From positions 1 through 36,124 of the forward strand of contig CAYNLI010000014.1 of the NCBI GenBank assembly GCA_964398035.1: 36,124 bases of DNA, written 5' to 3'. The translations under genes and the position numbers were made by a program. The notes below the pieces were generated by a model, which saw only the letters and a list, made by a program, of their open reading frames with translations, was not told the origin of the DNA and searched no databases. This DNA is from Saonia sp964398035. Lineage in GTDB: Bacteria > Bacteroidota > Bacteroidia > Flavobacteriales > Flavobacteriaceae. Below, piece after piece: positions 23,352 to 32,301 of the stretch; the first letter of the stretch is position 1; every line of letters begins with the position of its first letter.

Positions 23352-25220
23352 GTGGGAAAATTCAGTCAAATTTTGAAAAGCAAAAAAATATTGTCCCAAA
23401 GTTATTTAATAAAGCAGCTGCCAAAGGCAACCGTATTTATTGATGCAAAATTGGATGTTGTCCATGTTTCTGACAAGTGGATAAGTTATTTTAATTATTC
23501 AAAAATTGATTTAATAGGTAAAAATATATTCCAATTATTTGATTCTGTAAGCAAAGAATGGCATCAAGTCATAGAAGACTGTCTTCTAGGAAAATCAAGT
23601 GATTCTGGTATAGAAATGTATACTGATATAGCAAATAACAAAAAATGGTTTGAGTGGGTAAATATTCCTTGGTATGATGAAAGTGAAAACATTATAGGAG
23701 TCATAGTCCAGACAGAAGACATCACCCAAAAAGTACTAAATGAGCTTAAATTCAATAAAATGGAAATTTTATTGAGGGAGAAGTCAAAAATTGCTAAAAT
23801 TGGAAGCTGGGAATATAATATAGTTACAGATGAATTGACTTGGGACAACATGACCAAAATTATTCATGAGGTGCCAATGGATTATATTCCAGATATTGAA
23901 TCCAGTTTTAATTTTTACCAAAAAGGTTATAGCAGAAATGCTATTTCCATGGCACAGTTCAATGCCTCCAATCAAGGTGCTTCTTGGAATGAAAAAATAG
24001 AAATAATAACGGCTAAAGGAAATAAAACATGGGTGATTGCCGCAGGAAAACCCATATTTATAAAAGGAGAATATGTAGGTCTTATAGGTACATATCAAGA
24101 TATTAGCGATCAAGTACAATCAGAGATAAAAACAAGTGAAAGAAAACATCTTTTAAGAACATTGATAGATAATTTACCTCTGAATGTCTATATAAAAGAC
24201 TTGGAGTCAAGGAAAATATTGGTCAATAAATCCGAAGTTGAATTTTCTGGATTTGAAAATGAAGAAGACCTACTTGGTAAAGATGATTTTGTATATTTAG
24301 ATGAGGCCAGTGCAAGAATGTGCCGTGAAGAAGACTTATCTGTAATGAAATCTTTAAAACCACTATTGGATAAAGAAGATATCATTATAAGAAAAGATGG
24401 AAAAGCCTTTACTTTTTTAACTTCTAAAATTCCTCTAATAGGAGAAGAAGGCAACGTTACTGGGCTTATAGGCTTTAGTTTGGATATATCCAATCTTAAA
24501 CAAAAGGAAGAAGAGCTTAGGAATTTAATCAATGTAACCTCATTGCAAAATAAAAAACTTATTGATTTCGCCCATATTATATCACATAATTTAAGGTCGC
24601 ATACAGCAAATTTCTCAATGCTTTTAAAGTTTCTTGTAAATGAGAAAAAAGAAAAAGAAAGAGAAAAAATTATAACCATGTTGGTTAATGCTTCAGATAA
24701 TCTATTGGAGACATTAGGAAATTTAAATGATGTAATAACCATAAATACCAATACAGTTCTAAAAAAGAAATCTATAAGAGTTAATGATAAAATAGAGATT
24801 GTAAACAACAAGCTAAAAACATTTCTAAAAAACAATAATGCAAAAATTAAAAATAAAATATCAAATAATATTTATTTAACTACAGTACCATCTTATATGG
24901 AAAGTATTTTAATGAATTTTATTACAAATGCCGTTAAGTACAAACACCCTGAAAGAGATCCTATAATTACATTGTCTGTTGAAAAAAACATTGATTACAC
25001 TATATTAAATATAGAGGATAATGGAATTGGAATTGATTTAAAAAAATATGGCGATAAGCTATTTGGAATGTATAAGACCTTTCATAATAATGATGATGCA
25101 AAAGGCATTGGCTTATATATTACTAAAAACCAAATAGAAGCAATGAACGGAAAAATAATTACCAGCAGCGAAGTAGGCAAGGGAACTATTTTTAATATAT
25201 ATTTTAATGAAAAAAATTAA
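23352..25220 (+). CDS. Multi-PAS sensor histidine kinase
   Basis: A 622-aa, apparently soluble sensor with no membrane helix. Three PAS domains lie at about residues 25-130 (ending IIGVIVQTEDITQ), 140-258 (ending GLIGTYQDISDQ) and 265-385 (ending GLIGFSLDISN). The kinase core has phospho-acceptor His412 in IISHNLRSHTANF, a variant H-box common in Bacteroidetes, then ATP-binding N-box FITNAVKYKHPERD, G1 EDNGIGIDL and G2 DAKGIGLYITK. The start is a GTG at 23352; the frame is open only from 23328 and has no in-frame ATG before the first PAS domain. It overlaps the response regulator gene by 14 bp. Signal unknown. Confidence 0.9.
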   Translation: MGKFSQILKSKKILSQSYLIKQLPKATVFIDAKLDVVHVSDKWISYFNYSKIDLIGKNIFQLFDSVSKEWHQVIEDCLLGKSSDSGIEMYTDIANNKKWFEWVNIPWYDESENIIGVIVQTEDITQKVLNELKFNKMEILLREKSKIAKIGSWEYNIVTDELTWDNMTKIIHEVPMDYIPDIESSFNFYQKGYSRNAISMAQFNASNQGASWNEKIEIITAKGNKTWVIAAGKPIFIKGEYVGLIGTYQDISDQVQSEIKTSERKHLLRTLIDNLPLNVYIKDLESRKILVNKSEVEFSGFENEEDLLGKDDFVYLDEASARMCREEDLSVMKSLKPLLDKEDIIIRKDGKAFTFLTSKIPLIGEEGNVTGLIGFSLDISNLKQKEEELRNLINVTSLQNKKLIDFAHIISHNLRSHTANFSMLLKFLVNEKKEKEREKIITMLVNASDNLLETLGNLNDVITINTNTVLKKKSIRVNDKIEIVNNKLKTFLKNNNAKIKNKISNNIYLTTVPSYMESILMNFITNAVKYKHPERDPIITLSVEKNIDYTILNIEDNGIGIDLKKYGDKLFGMYKTFHNNDDAKGIGLYITKNQIEAMNGKIITSSEVGKGTIFNIYFNEKN

Positions 25221-25611
25221 TGCAATATGTATCATTGATGATGACACTATTACAGTATTTGGAATAAAAAAAATGCTGAGCATGGTCATTTCGTGCAATA
25301 ACATAAGTACCTATATTAATGGTAAAGCTGCTATTGATGGTCTTAAAAATGCTGTACTGAACAATGAAATCATTCCTGATGTGATATTCTTGGACATTAA
25401 TATGCCCATAATGGATGGGTGGCAGTTTTTAGAAGAATTCATTTCCATTCCAATGAAAAAAAAGATAAGAATAAACATCATCACCTCATCTATAGACCCT
25501 CTAGACATAAAAAAAGCCAAAATGTATAAATCAATGTCCCACCATACTATAGTGTTTAACAATAAACCCATTACAAAAAATGTTATTGCAGAAATAACAA
25601 AGGCCGCTTAA
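25207..25611 (+). CDS. Single-domain response regulator
   Basis: A 134-aa CheY-like receiver with no output domain. The acidic pocket is CIIDDD, the phospho-acceptor is Asp63 in IFLDINMPIMDGW, followed by the conserved Thr/Ser in NIITSSIDP and Lys in NNKPIT. It starts inside the last codons of the upstream kinase gene (14-bp overlap), so the two are surely a pair. Output must pass by protein contact or a phosphorelay, as no DNA-binding domain is present. Confidence 0.92.
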   Translation: MKKINAICIIDDDTITVFGIKKMLSMVISCNNISTYINGKAAIDGLKNAVLNNEIIPDVIFLDINMPIMDGWQFLEEFISIPMKKKIRINIITSSIDPLDIKKAKMYKSMSHHTIVFNNKPITKNVIAEITKAA

Positions 25612-25696
25612 CTTAAGAAGTTCAATATTTTGTTTATTTTTGAAATTGGCAACTAGTTTACCAACAACTGATTACCAATACAAAAAATACAGACAA

Positions 25697-27439
25697 ATGA
25701 AACTTTTTTTGCTATTCACATTTCTATTTATTTTTCTTTCTTGTGAAGAAAAAGAGGAAGATGCAGTAGTTGATTTTCAAACCCATTTTGAGTTTTCTAA
25801 AGGGATGGAAACAGCCACATACAATCAAGTAATAGATTTCTACATAGAACTTGCCAAAGAGTTTCCTGAAATAAACATACAGACCATAGGTGAAACCGAT
25901 AGTGGTTTCCCTTTGCACATAGTTACTTATAATCCAAAAGGTGATTTTAACTTTCAAAAAATACGGGAGAACAGAACCATAATCCTTATCAACAATGGTA
26001 TTCATCCAGGAGAAAGTGATGGTATAGACGCTACAATGCTTCTGTACAGGGATTTGGCCATTGAAAAAATAAATACTCCAAAAAACACTGTTTTAGTTAC
26101 CATTCCTATTTATAATATTGGTGGAGCACTAAATAGAAATTCCACCACAAGAACCAACCAAAATGGGCCAATATCCTATGGTTTCCGTGGAAATACCCAA
26201 AATTATGACCTAAACAGGGATTTCATTAAAACCGATACCAAAAACGCCAGAACATTTGCAAACATATTTCATTTAGTCCAACCAGACATCTTTATAGATA
26301 ACCATGTAAGCAATGGTGCAGATTACCAATATGTTTTAACCCACCTTTTTACCCAGCACAACAAACTGGGCGGCAAACTTGGAGATTATTTACATAAAGA
26401 AATGATGCCTTCCCTTGAAACCTCATTGGCTAAAGACAATTGGGATATTACGCCCTATGTAAATGTGTTCAATGAAGTGCCAGAAAATGGATTTTCCCAA
26501 TTCATGGATTACCCTAGATATTCAACAGGATATACCACATTATGGAACACCTTGGGAATGATGGTAGAAACCCATATGCTAAAGCCCTATAAACAAAGGG
26601 TTGAAGGAACCTACCAGCTTATGAATAAAATGATTGCTATTGCAGAAAAAGATTCTAAAAAAATAAAAGAACTTAGGAAAGAAACTCTTGAGAGCCAATT
26701 AAAACAAGATGTATATTACCATAATTGGCAAATAGATACTACCAAGACTTCCACATTGCAATTTAAAGGGTATGAAGCTGACAATGTTTCAAGTGAAATA
26801 ACAGGGTTCCCTAGGCTTAAATATGATAGAAACAAGCCTTTTACCAAAGAAGTTGCCTACAGCAACTATTTTATTCCATTGGATACTATAAGAATTCCGG
26901 AAGCATATCTTATTAAAAAAGGATGGTCTAAAGTAATTGACCTGCTAGATTTAAACAATATAAGCTATAGCACATTTGAAAAGGATACTATGCTAACCGT
27001 AGAGTCCTATAGAATTGAAGATTACAAAACCAGACCAAATGCCTATGAAGGGCATTACCCACATTATGATACTAAGATCTCCATAGCCAAAAAGGAAATT
27101 CAGTTTTACAAAGGAGATTATAGCATCCCTACCAATCAACTTGGTTTAAGGTACATTATGGAAACATTGGAGCCAGAAGTCATGGATTCCTTTTTTAATT
27201 GGAATTTCTTTGACACTGTACTTCAACAGAAAGAAGATTTTTCACCTTATGTTTTTGAAGAAGTAGCACTAGAAATTTTAAAAAACAATAATAGCTTAAG
27301 AGAAGAGTTCAAACTTAAAAAAACCAATGAAAAAGAATTCTCAGAAAATTGGTATGCACAGCTCAATTGGATTTACCAGCATTCCGAGCATTATGAACAA
27401 GCACATTTACAATACCCTATTTATAGGATTTTAAAATAA
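25697..27439 (+). CDS. M14-family zinc carboxypeptidase lipoprotein
   Basis: A 580-aa protein from the ATG at 25697; the open frame runs 19 codons upstream from a TTG, but this ATG starts a lipoprotein signal (KLFLLFTFLFIFLSC, lipidated Cys near residue 16). Zinc ligands are His103 and Glu106 in GIHPGESDG and His203 in DNHVSNG; the substrate carboxylate site is Asn173-Arg174-Asp175 in YDLNRDFIK. The catalytic domain spans about 35-320; the C-terminal 250 residues are less conserved. Probably an envelope-anchored peptidase; peptide or cell-wall substrate not determined. It converges on the NUDIX gene with a 12-bp gap. Confidence 0.88.
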   Translation: MKLFLLFTFLFIFLSCEEKEEDAVVDFQTHFEFSKGMETATYNQVIDFYIELAKEFPEINIQTIGETDSGFPLHIVTYNPKGDFNFQKIRENRTIILINNGIHPGESDGIDATMLLYRDLAIEKINTPKNTVLVTIPIYNIGGALNRNSTTRTNQNGPISYGFRGNTQNYDLNRDFIKTDTKNARTFANIFHLVQPDIFIDNHVSNGADYQYVLTHLFTQHNKLGGKLGDYLHKEMMPSLETSLAKDNWDITPYVNVFNEVPENGFSQFMDYPRYSTGYTTLWNTLGMMVETHMLKPYKQRVEGTYQLMNKMIAIAEKDSKKIKELRKETLESQLKQDVYYHNWQIDTTKTSTLQFKGYEADNVSSEITGFPRLKYDRNKPFTKEVAYSNYFIPLDTIRIPEAYLIKKGWSKVIDLLDLNNISYSTFEKDTMLTVESYRIEDYKTRPNAYEGHYPHYDTKISIAKKEIQFYKGDYSIPTNQLGLRYIMETLEPEVMDSFFNWNFFDTVLQQKEDFSPYVFEEVALEILKNNNSLREEFKLKKTNEKEFSENWYAQLNWIYQHSEHYEQAHLQYPIYRILK

Positions 27440-27451
27440 AATTGAGAAGCA

Positions 27452-28039
27452 TCAATCTTTGAACAAAATTTTAATATTGGTATAAGAGTTATCTAAAGCC
27501 TTCTTTATTTTATTGGGGCCCTTCCATTTAACTTTCTCGATTCCCTCGCTTTTTTGACCGACCAATTCGCCTTTATAAGATGTTTTCATAGCATACCAAT
27601 GCACCTCTTTTAACTTGTACACACCATTTCTTTTAAAAACATGATAAGTAGTTTTAAGAAAATTTTCGATTTTCAGGCCTTTTACACCTGTTTCTTCTTC
27701 AACTTCCCTAAGGGCACAAGCTTCAATGGTTTCTCCTTTATCCAATTTCCCTTTGGGCAAATCCCATTTATCATTTCTATAAATAAAAAGTACTTTCCCT
27801 TCTTTATTGGTCACAACACCACCTGCTGCAACTACTAATGGAATTTTCTTAGTGAACTTTTTTAGAATCTCCTCATGGTTGGGATGATATATATAAGCCT
27901 CAGAAAGTTTCTTCTTCACCAATGAGTCTATAGCGTCATTAATAGCCTCCTCATTTAATAAAAAATATTTCCCGTTTACGGTATCCGATATCTTATTTGT
28001 TAAAATCAGTGGGGCTTCATTAACAAAAACTTTATACAT
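27452..28039 (-). CDS. NUDIX hydrolase
   Basis: A 195-aa protein. The NUDIX box runs GKLDKGETIEACALREVEEE with TGV after it, fitting Gx5Ex7REUxEExGU, preceded by KVLFIYRNDKWDLPKG. The first about 65 residues are an N-terminal extension common in Bacteroidetes homologues. Substrate cannot be predicted. I chose the ATG at 28039 (MYKVFVNEAP); the frame opens upstream only from a TTG at 28060 that would overlap pyrE. Start codons of this gene and pyrE are separated by 7 bp, head to head. Confidence 0.88.
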   Translation of the reverse strand: MYKVFVNEAPLILTNKISDTVNGKYFLLNEEAINDAIDSLVKKKLSEAYIYHPNHEEILKKFTKKIPLVVAAGGVVTNKEGKVLFIYRNDKWDLPKGKLDKGETIEACALREVEEETGVKGLKIENFLKTTYHVFKRNGVYKLKEVHWYAMKTSYKGELVGQKSEGIEKVKWKGPNKIKKALDNSYTNIKILFKD

Positions 28040-28042
28040 TTG
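28035..28042 (+). promoter_or_regulatory. Candidate pyrE promoter overlapping the NUDIX start codon
   Basis: TACATTTG is an exact TAnnTTTG, ending 4 bp before the pyrE ATG (28047). The transcript would therefore start at or next to the start codon, making pyrE leaderless. The motif covers the NUDIX start codon (28037-28039). No clear -33 TTG is present. Confidence 0.45.
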
Positions 28043-28046
28043 CGGT

Positions 28047-28688
28047 ATGGTTTTAGACAAAGATACAGCTAAAAAGACAGCAGAACTTCTACTACAAATT
28101 AATGCAATAAAGTTGAATCCTGAAAATCCATTTACATGGGCCTCTGGATGGAAATCTCCAATCTATTGTGATAATAGAGTTTTACTCTCTTATCCTATTA
28201 TAAGAAATTATATTAGAGAAGAAATGGCAAAACAAGTTGAATCTTTGTATGGAAAACCAGATGTTATTGCTGGTGTTGCAACAGGCGCAATAGGTATTGG
28301 CATATTAGTAGCTGAAGCTTTGGGGCTGCCATTTATATATGTTAGGCCAAAACCTAAGTCTCATGGCAGAAAAAACCAAATAGAGGGTTATCTAGAGCCC
28401 AACCAAAATGTGGTGGTCATAGAAGATTTAATAAGCACTGGAAAAAGTAGCCTTAATGCAGTTGATGCACTTAAGGAATCTGGAGCAACAATAAAAGGAA
28501 TGATTGCTATTTTCACCTATGGCTTTGATATTGCTGCCAAAAATTTTGAAGCTAAAAATGTTGAGCTACATACCCTTTGTGATTATGAACAGCTTGCACA
28601 ATTGGCCTCTGAGACCAATTATATAAAAGAACAACAATTAAATACGCTAATGGAATGGAGAAACAATCCTTCTACATGGCAGCAATAG
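28047..28688 (+). CDS. pyrE: Orotate phosphoribosyltransferase
   Basis: Joins orotate and PRPP to make OMP in pyrimidine synthesis. 213 aa. FTWASGWKSPIYCDNRVLLSYP binds orotate, VRPKPKSHGRKNQIEG is the catalytic loop, and VVVIEDLISTGKSS is the PRPP-binding motif. It starts 8 bp from the divergent NUDIX start codon and is followed after 4 bp by an SRPBCC gene that should share its transcript. Confidence 0.96.
   Translation: MVLDKDTAKKTAELLLQINAIKLNPENPFTWASGWKSPIYCDNRVLLSYPIIRNYIREEMAKQVESLYGKPDVIAGVATGAIGIGILVAEALGLPFIYVRPKPKSHGRKNQIEGYLEPNQNVVVIEDLISTGKSSLNAVDALKESGATIKGMIAIFTYGFDIAAKNFEAKNVELHTLCDYEQLAQLASETNYIKEQQLNTLMEWRNNPSTWQQ
28058..28065 (-). promoter_or_regulatory. Candidate NUDIX-gene promoter inside pyrE
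   Basis: On the minus strand this reads TATCTTTG, an exact TAnnTTTG, 18 bp before the NUDIX ATG (28039) and lying in pyrE codons 4-7. It would give a 5' untranslated region of about 13 nt. Confidence 0.4.
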
Positions 28689-28692
28689 AATT

Positions 28693-29085
28693 ATGTATAT
28701 AGAATCACCAAAAAAAATCGTTGGCAAAAACAATAAAGAAGTTTATGAATTTCTTATTGATGTAAAAAACTTTGAAAATTTAATGCCTGAAAATATTTCA
28801 AAATTTGAAGTTCTAGGCGATGACAAGTTTTTATTTGCCTTAAAAGGAATGCCAGAAATTGTGTTGAAACAAAAAGAGGTAGTTCCTTATGAAAAAGTTG
28901 TTTTGGGCGCTGCAAGTGACAAACTTCCTTTCACCCTTACAGCAGATATTATTTCTATTGATAAAAACAGCAGTGAAGTTGTTCTACACTTTAAAGGAGA
29001 ATTCAATGCAATGATGGCGATGATGATAAAAACCCCTATCACAAATTTTATAGGGACATTATCAGGTAATTTGAGCAAGATTTAA
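28693..29085 (+). CDS. SRPBCC (START/polyketide cyclase-like) protein
   Basis: A 130-aa protein with the SRPBCC helix-grip pattern: VYEFLIDVKNFENLMPENI near residue 20, a central beta-rich part, and a long C-terminal helix MIKTPITNFIGTLSGNLSKI. Such proteins bind small hydrophobic ligands; no function is known here. Coupling to pyrE (4-bp gap) is a pattern I recall in Bacteroidetes, but the reason is unclear. It converges on the biotin ligase gene with a 1-bp gap. Confidence 0.8.
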   Translation: MYIESPKKIVGKNNKEVYEFLIDVKNFENLMPENISKFEVLGDDKFLFALKGMPEIVLKQKEVVPYEKVVLGAASDKLPFTLTADIISIDKNSSEVVLHFKGEFNAMMAMMIKTPITNFIGTLSGNLSKI

Positions 29086-29086
29086 A

Positions 29087-29818
29087 TTAGTATAAAAGTT
29101 TAATTTCTTTTAAATCAAACTCTTTTAGAACATCATCTTCCAAAGTCACTAAAAGTTTTCCTTGCTGTGATATTCCCCTAATAAAACCCATAAACATTCC
29201 ATCTTTTTGATTTTTAAAAGTAGATGGTTTGTCTTTTCTAAAGAGCAACTTTTCATATTCAGTTTTTAATTGGGCAATAGATTTTTCTTCAGAAACCATA
29301 AACCCTTTTTTTATACTTTCTACAATAGAGACCAATAATTCATTTAAATCAAAAGTTTGTCCCAAAATTGATTTTAAAGACGAAACATTTGGAAGCTCAC
29401 CAAACTGTATTTGATTCACATTTAATCCAATTCCAATAACAGAAGACTGAATGTTTTTACCAGAAAGCAGGTTTTCAATTAAAATACCACATATTTTGGT
29501 GTTACCTGACAGAATGTCGTTTGGCCATTTTATTCTTAAATCTGGCACATTAAGTTTATTTATAGCATCATAAATAGCTAGGGACACTATAATATTTAAC
29601 ACAAACTGCTCCATTACAGGAAGTGCATCTACTTTCTTTAACAGGCTAAATGTCAAATTCTTACCTTCATCAGAAACCCACGAAGTTCCCATTTGCCCTC
29701 TTCCCTCTAGCTGTTTCTGGGCAACTACAACGGTAAAGTCTTCCAATAAATCACCACTTATTAAGTTCTTTAAATATGTACTTGTAGAATTGGTGGCATT
29801 AAGTTTGATTATTTGCAT
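29087..29818 (-). CDS. birA: Biotin--protein ligase (catalytic domain only)
   Basis: Attaches biotin to carboxylase lysines through biotinyl-AMP. 243 aa from the Met at 29818 (MQIIKLNATNSTSTYLKN), which fits the family better than the Met six residues upstream at 29836. VVAQKQLEGRGQMGTSWVSDEGKN is the biotin-adenylate loop, LRIKWPNDIL the catalytic lysine region, and KICGILIEN and VIGIGLNVNQ are conserved. There is no N-terminal helix-turn-helix, so it is not a repressor. Pyruvate carboxylase at 14953-18405 is a likely client. Confidence 0.94.
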   Translation of the reverse strand: MQIIKLNATNSTSTYLKNLISGDLLEDFTVVVAQKQLEGRGQMGTSWVSDEGKNLTFSLLKKVDALPVMEQFVLNIIVSLAIYDAINKLNVPDLRIKWPNDILSGNTKICGILIENLLSGKNIQSSVIGIGLNVNQIQFGELPNVSSLKSILGQTFDLNELLVSIVESIKKGFMVSEEKSIAQLKTEYEKLLFRKDKPSTFKNQKDGMFMGFIRGISQQGKLLVTLEDDVLKEFDLKEIKLLY

Positions 29819-29873
29819 ATCTGTTACATTAAACATAAGTACAATCTTATGTTTAATTCAGTGGCTAAGAAAA

Positions 29874-29881
29874 CAAAAATA
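29874..29881 (-). promoter_or_regulatory. Candidate birA promoter
   Basis: On the minus strand TATTTTTG, an exact TAnnTTTG, 38 bp before the upstream Met at 29836. It sits 4 bp from the divergent rsfS motif at 29886. Confidence 0.35.
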
Positions 29882-29885
29882 ATAA

Positions 29886-29893
29886 TAACTTTG
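29886..29893 (+). promoter_or_regulatory. Candidate rsfS-ftsH promoter
   Basis: TAACTTTG, an exact TAnnTTTG, 20 bp before the rsfS start codon at 29914. The predicted start site leaves a leader of about 15 nt. No strong -33 element is seen. Confidence 0.45.
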
Positions 29894-29913
29894 TAAAAAT
29901 TTAAATTTTTTAA

Positions 29914-30291
29914 ATGCAGAAAACAAAAGCTAGCGCAGATGAGTTGATTGCTTTAATTTTACACGGAATAGAAGAAGTTAAAGGACACGACACAAATTTA
30001 TTAGATCTTAGGGAAATTGAAAATACCGTTTGTGATTATTTTATAATTTGCAGTGGTACATCTAATACTCATGTAAATGCAATAGTTAGCTCCATCCAAA
30101 AAACAGTCAGCAAGGCCATAAAAGACAAACCTTGGCATGTTGAAGGTTCAGAAAATGCCGAGTGGGTATTAATGGATTATGTAAATGTGGTGGTACATGT
30201 ATTCCAAAAACATATTCGTGAATTCTACGATATTGAAGGTCTTTGGGGAGATGCCAAAGTAACCATAGTAGAAAATAGCGTTAATCAGTAA
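29914..30291 (+). CDS. rsfS: Ribosome silencing factor
   Basis: A 125-aa RsfS/DUF143/Iojap protein that binds ribosomal protein uL14 and blocks subunit joining when nutrients are scarce. Conserved segments: GHDTNLLDLREI, CDYFIICSGTSNTHVNAI, PWHVEGSENAEWVLMDYVNVVVHVF and REFYDIEGLWGDA. It lies 9 bp before ftsH, a conserved pairing in Bacteroidetes. Confidence 0.95.
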   Translation: MQKTKASADELIALILHGIEEVKGHDTNLLDLREIENTVCDYFIICSGTSNTHVNAIVSSIQKTVSKAIKDKPWHVEGSENAEWVLMDYVNVVVHVFQKHIREFYDIEGLWGDAKVTIVENSVNQ

Positions 30292-30300
30292 AAAAATAAA

Positions 30301-32274
30301 ATGGCAAACGATAAAAATACAAGTCCCAAAAAACCAAAATTTAGCTCATGGTGGATCTATGGTCTAATTGCAACACTACTAATTGGCTTCCAATTTTTAG
30401 GCAATAGTAGTTTTACCAATACAAGAAAGACAACCACATCAGAATTGCAAGAATATCTTAGAAATGGAGATGTTGCTAAAATTTTGATTATCACCAATAC
30501 ACGTCAGGCCAAAGTCTTTTTAACAGATGAAGCTTTACAAAAAGAGGTGCATAAAGATGTTGCAGAAAAACCTTTGATTCCTTCATCGGGCATGCTCCCT
30601 CAATATGTTCTTAATTATGGGGATTTACAGAATTTTCAAGACGACATCAAAAAATTAAAGCAGGATAATAACCTAGATACTATAGTAGATTTTGATACAG
30701 AGTCCAATTTATTAATGGAAATGTTAATCGGTATTCTACCCTTTATTTTGATAATAGGCATCTGGATTTATTTAATGCGTAGAATGTCAGGTGGCGGTGG
30801 CGGTGCTGGCGGGCAAATTTTTAATATTGGAAAATCCAAAGCCAAACTTTTTGACGAGAAAACAGATACTAGAACCTCATTTAAAGATGTTGCAGGTTTA
30901 GAAGGTGCTAAAGAAGAAGTAGAAGAAATAGTAGAATTCTTAAGAAACCCAGACAAGTATACTTCTTTAGGAGGTAAAATTCCAAAAGGGGCTTTATTGG
31001 TAGGCCCTCCAGGAACAGGTAAAACTTTATTAGCTAAAGCAGTAGCTGGAGAAGCCAAGGTCCCATTTTTCTCATTATCAGGTTCAGATTTTGTTGAAAT
31101 GTTTGTAGGCGTAGGTGCATCTAGAGTTAGGGATTTGTTTAAACAAGCAAAAGAGAAGTCCCCAGCCATCATATTTATCGATGAGATTGATGCAATTGGT
31201 CGTGCGAGAGGGAAAAATAACTTTACTGGCGGAAATGATGAGAGAGAAAACACCCTTAACCAGTTACTTACAGAAATGGACGGGTTTGATACCAATACCA
31301 ATGTAATTGTATTGGCGGCTACCAACCGTGCAGATGTATTAGACAAAGCCTTGATGAGAGCAGGTAGATTTGATCGCCAAATTTATGTTGATCTTCCAGA
31401 TATTAGAGAACGTAAAGAAATTTTTGAGGTTCACTTAAGACCTATTAAAACTGCCGAAACCTTAGACGTAGATTTTCTATCCAAACAAACTCCAGGTTTC
31501 TCTGGTGCAGATATTGCCAATGTTTGTAATGAAGCAGCATTGATTGCCGCCCGTAAAGAGAAAAAGGCGGTGACCAGACAAGACTTTTTGGATGCTGTTG
31601 ATAGAATTGTTGGCGGTTTAGAAAAGAAAAATAAAATCATAACTCCAGGAGAGAAAAAAACCATTGCTTATCATGAAGCTGGCCACGCAACTGTGAGTTG
31701 GATGTTAGAACATGCAGCACCCTTGGTAAAAGTAACCATTGTACCTAGAGGGCAATCTTTAGGAGCAGCATGGTATTTGCCAGAAGAACGACTTATTGTG
31801 CGTACTGAACAGATGAAAGATGAAATGTGCGCCACTTTAGGAGGTAGAGCCGCAGAAAAAGTAATCTTTAATAAAATATCTACAGGTGCTTTAAGTGACT
31901 TGGAGAAAGTAACCAAACAAGCAAGAGCTATGGTTACCGTTTATGGACTCAGTAATATAATAGGCAATATTACCTATTATGATTCTTCTAGCCAAAATGA
32001 ATATGGTTTCACCAAGCCTTATAGTGAGCAAACTGCCCAAAAAATTGACGAAGAAATTTCAAAACTTATAGAAGAGCAGTATGAGCGTGCAGTAACCCTA
32101 TTAGATAAACATAAGGACAAACTTTCGGAATTAGCTGAACGTTTATTAGAAAAAGAAGTTATCTTTAAGGATGATTTAGAGAAAATCTTTGGAAAAAGAC
32201 CATTCGATAAAGATTCTGAAGAAAAAATTGTTGAAGAAAAACCAACTAAGAAGACAGAAGAAAAGAAGGAGTAA
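30301..32274 (+). CDS. ftsH: ATP-dependent zinc metalloprotease FtsH
   Basis: Membrane-bound AAA+ protease that degrades misassembled membrane proteins and selected regulators; forms hexamers in the inner membrane. 657 aa. Membrane helices at about 17-35 and 138-158 flank a periplasmic domain. The AAA module has Walker A GPPGTGKT (235-242), Walker B IIFIDEIDAIG and the second region of homology ATNRADVLDKALMRAGRFDR. The protease domain has the zinc motif HEAGH (458-462). The C-terminus is Lys/Glu-rich. It is a member of the rsfS-ftsH-LUD-cdsA-psd transcript. Confidence 0.97.
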   Translation: MANDKNTSPKKPKFSSWWIYGLIATLLIGFQFLGNSSFTNTRKTTTSELQEYLRNGDVAKILIITNTRQAKVFLTDEALQKEVHKDVAEKPLIPSSGMLPQYVLNYGDLQNFQDDIKKLKQDNNLDTIVDFDTESNLLMEMLIGILPFILIIGIWIYLMRRMSGGGGGAGGQIFNIGKSKAKLFDEKTDTRTSFKDVAGLEGAKEEVEEIVEFLRNPDKYTSLGGKIPKGALLVGPPGTGKTLLAKAVAGEAKVPFFSLSGSDFVEMFVGVGASRVRDLFKQAKEKSPAIIFIDEIDAIGRARGKNNFTGGNDERENTLNQLLTEMDGFDTNTNVIVLAATNRADVLDKALMRAGRFDRQIYVDLPDIRERKEIFEVHLRPIKTAETLDVDFLSKQTPGFSGADIANVCNEAALIAARKEKKAVTRQDFLDAVDRIVGGLEKKNKIITPGEKKTIAYHEAGHATVSWMLEHAAPLVKVTIVPRGQSLGAAWYLPEERLIVRTEQMKDEMCATLGGRAAEKVIFNKISTGALSDLEKVTKQARAMVTVYGLSNIIGNITYYDSSSQNEYGFTKPYSEQTAQKIDEEISKLIEEQYERAVTLLDKHKDKLSELAERLLEKEVIFKDDLEKIFGKRPFDKDSEEKIVEEKPTKKTEEKKE

Positions 32275-32301
32275 AGGAATGTTTGAAGTTTTGTATTATT
32301 A

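Noticed and set aside
24188..24835. 215-codon open frame on the - strand
   Set aside because: Antisense to the histidine kinase, low-complexity Ser/Phe-rich translation produced by AT-rich coding DNA.
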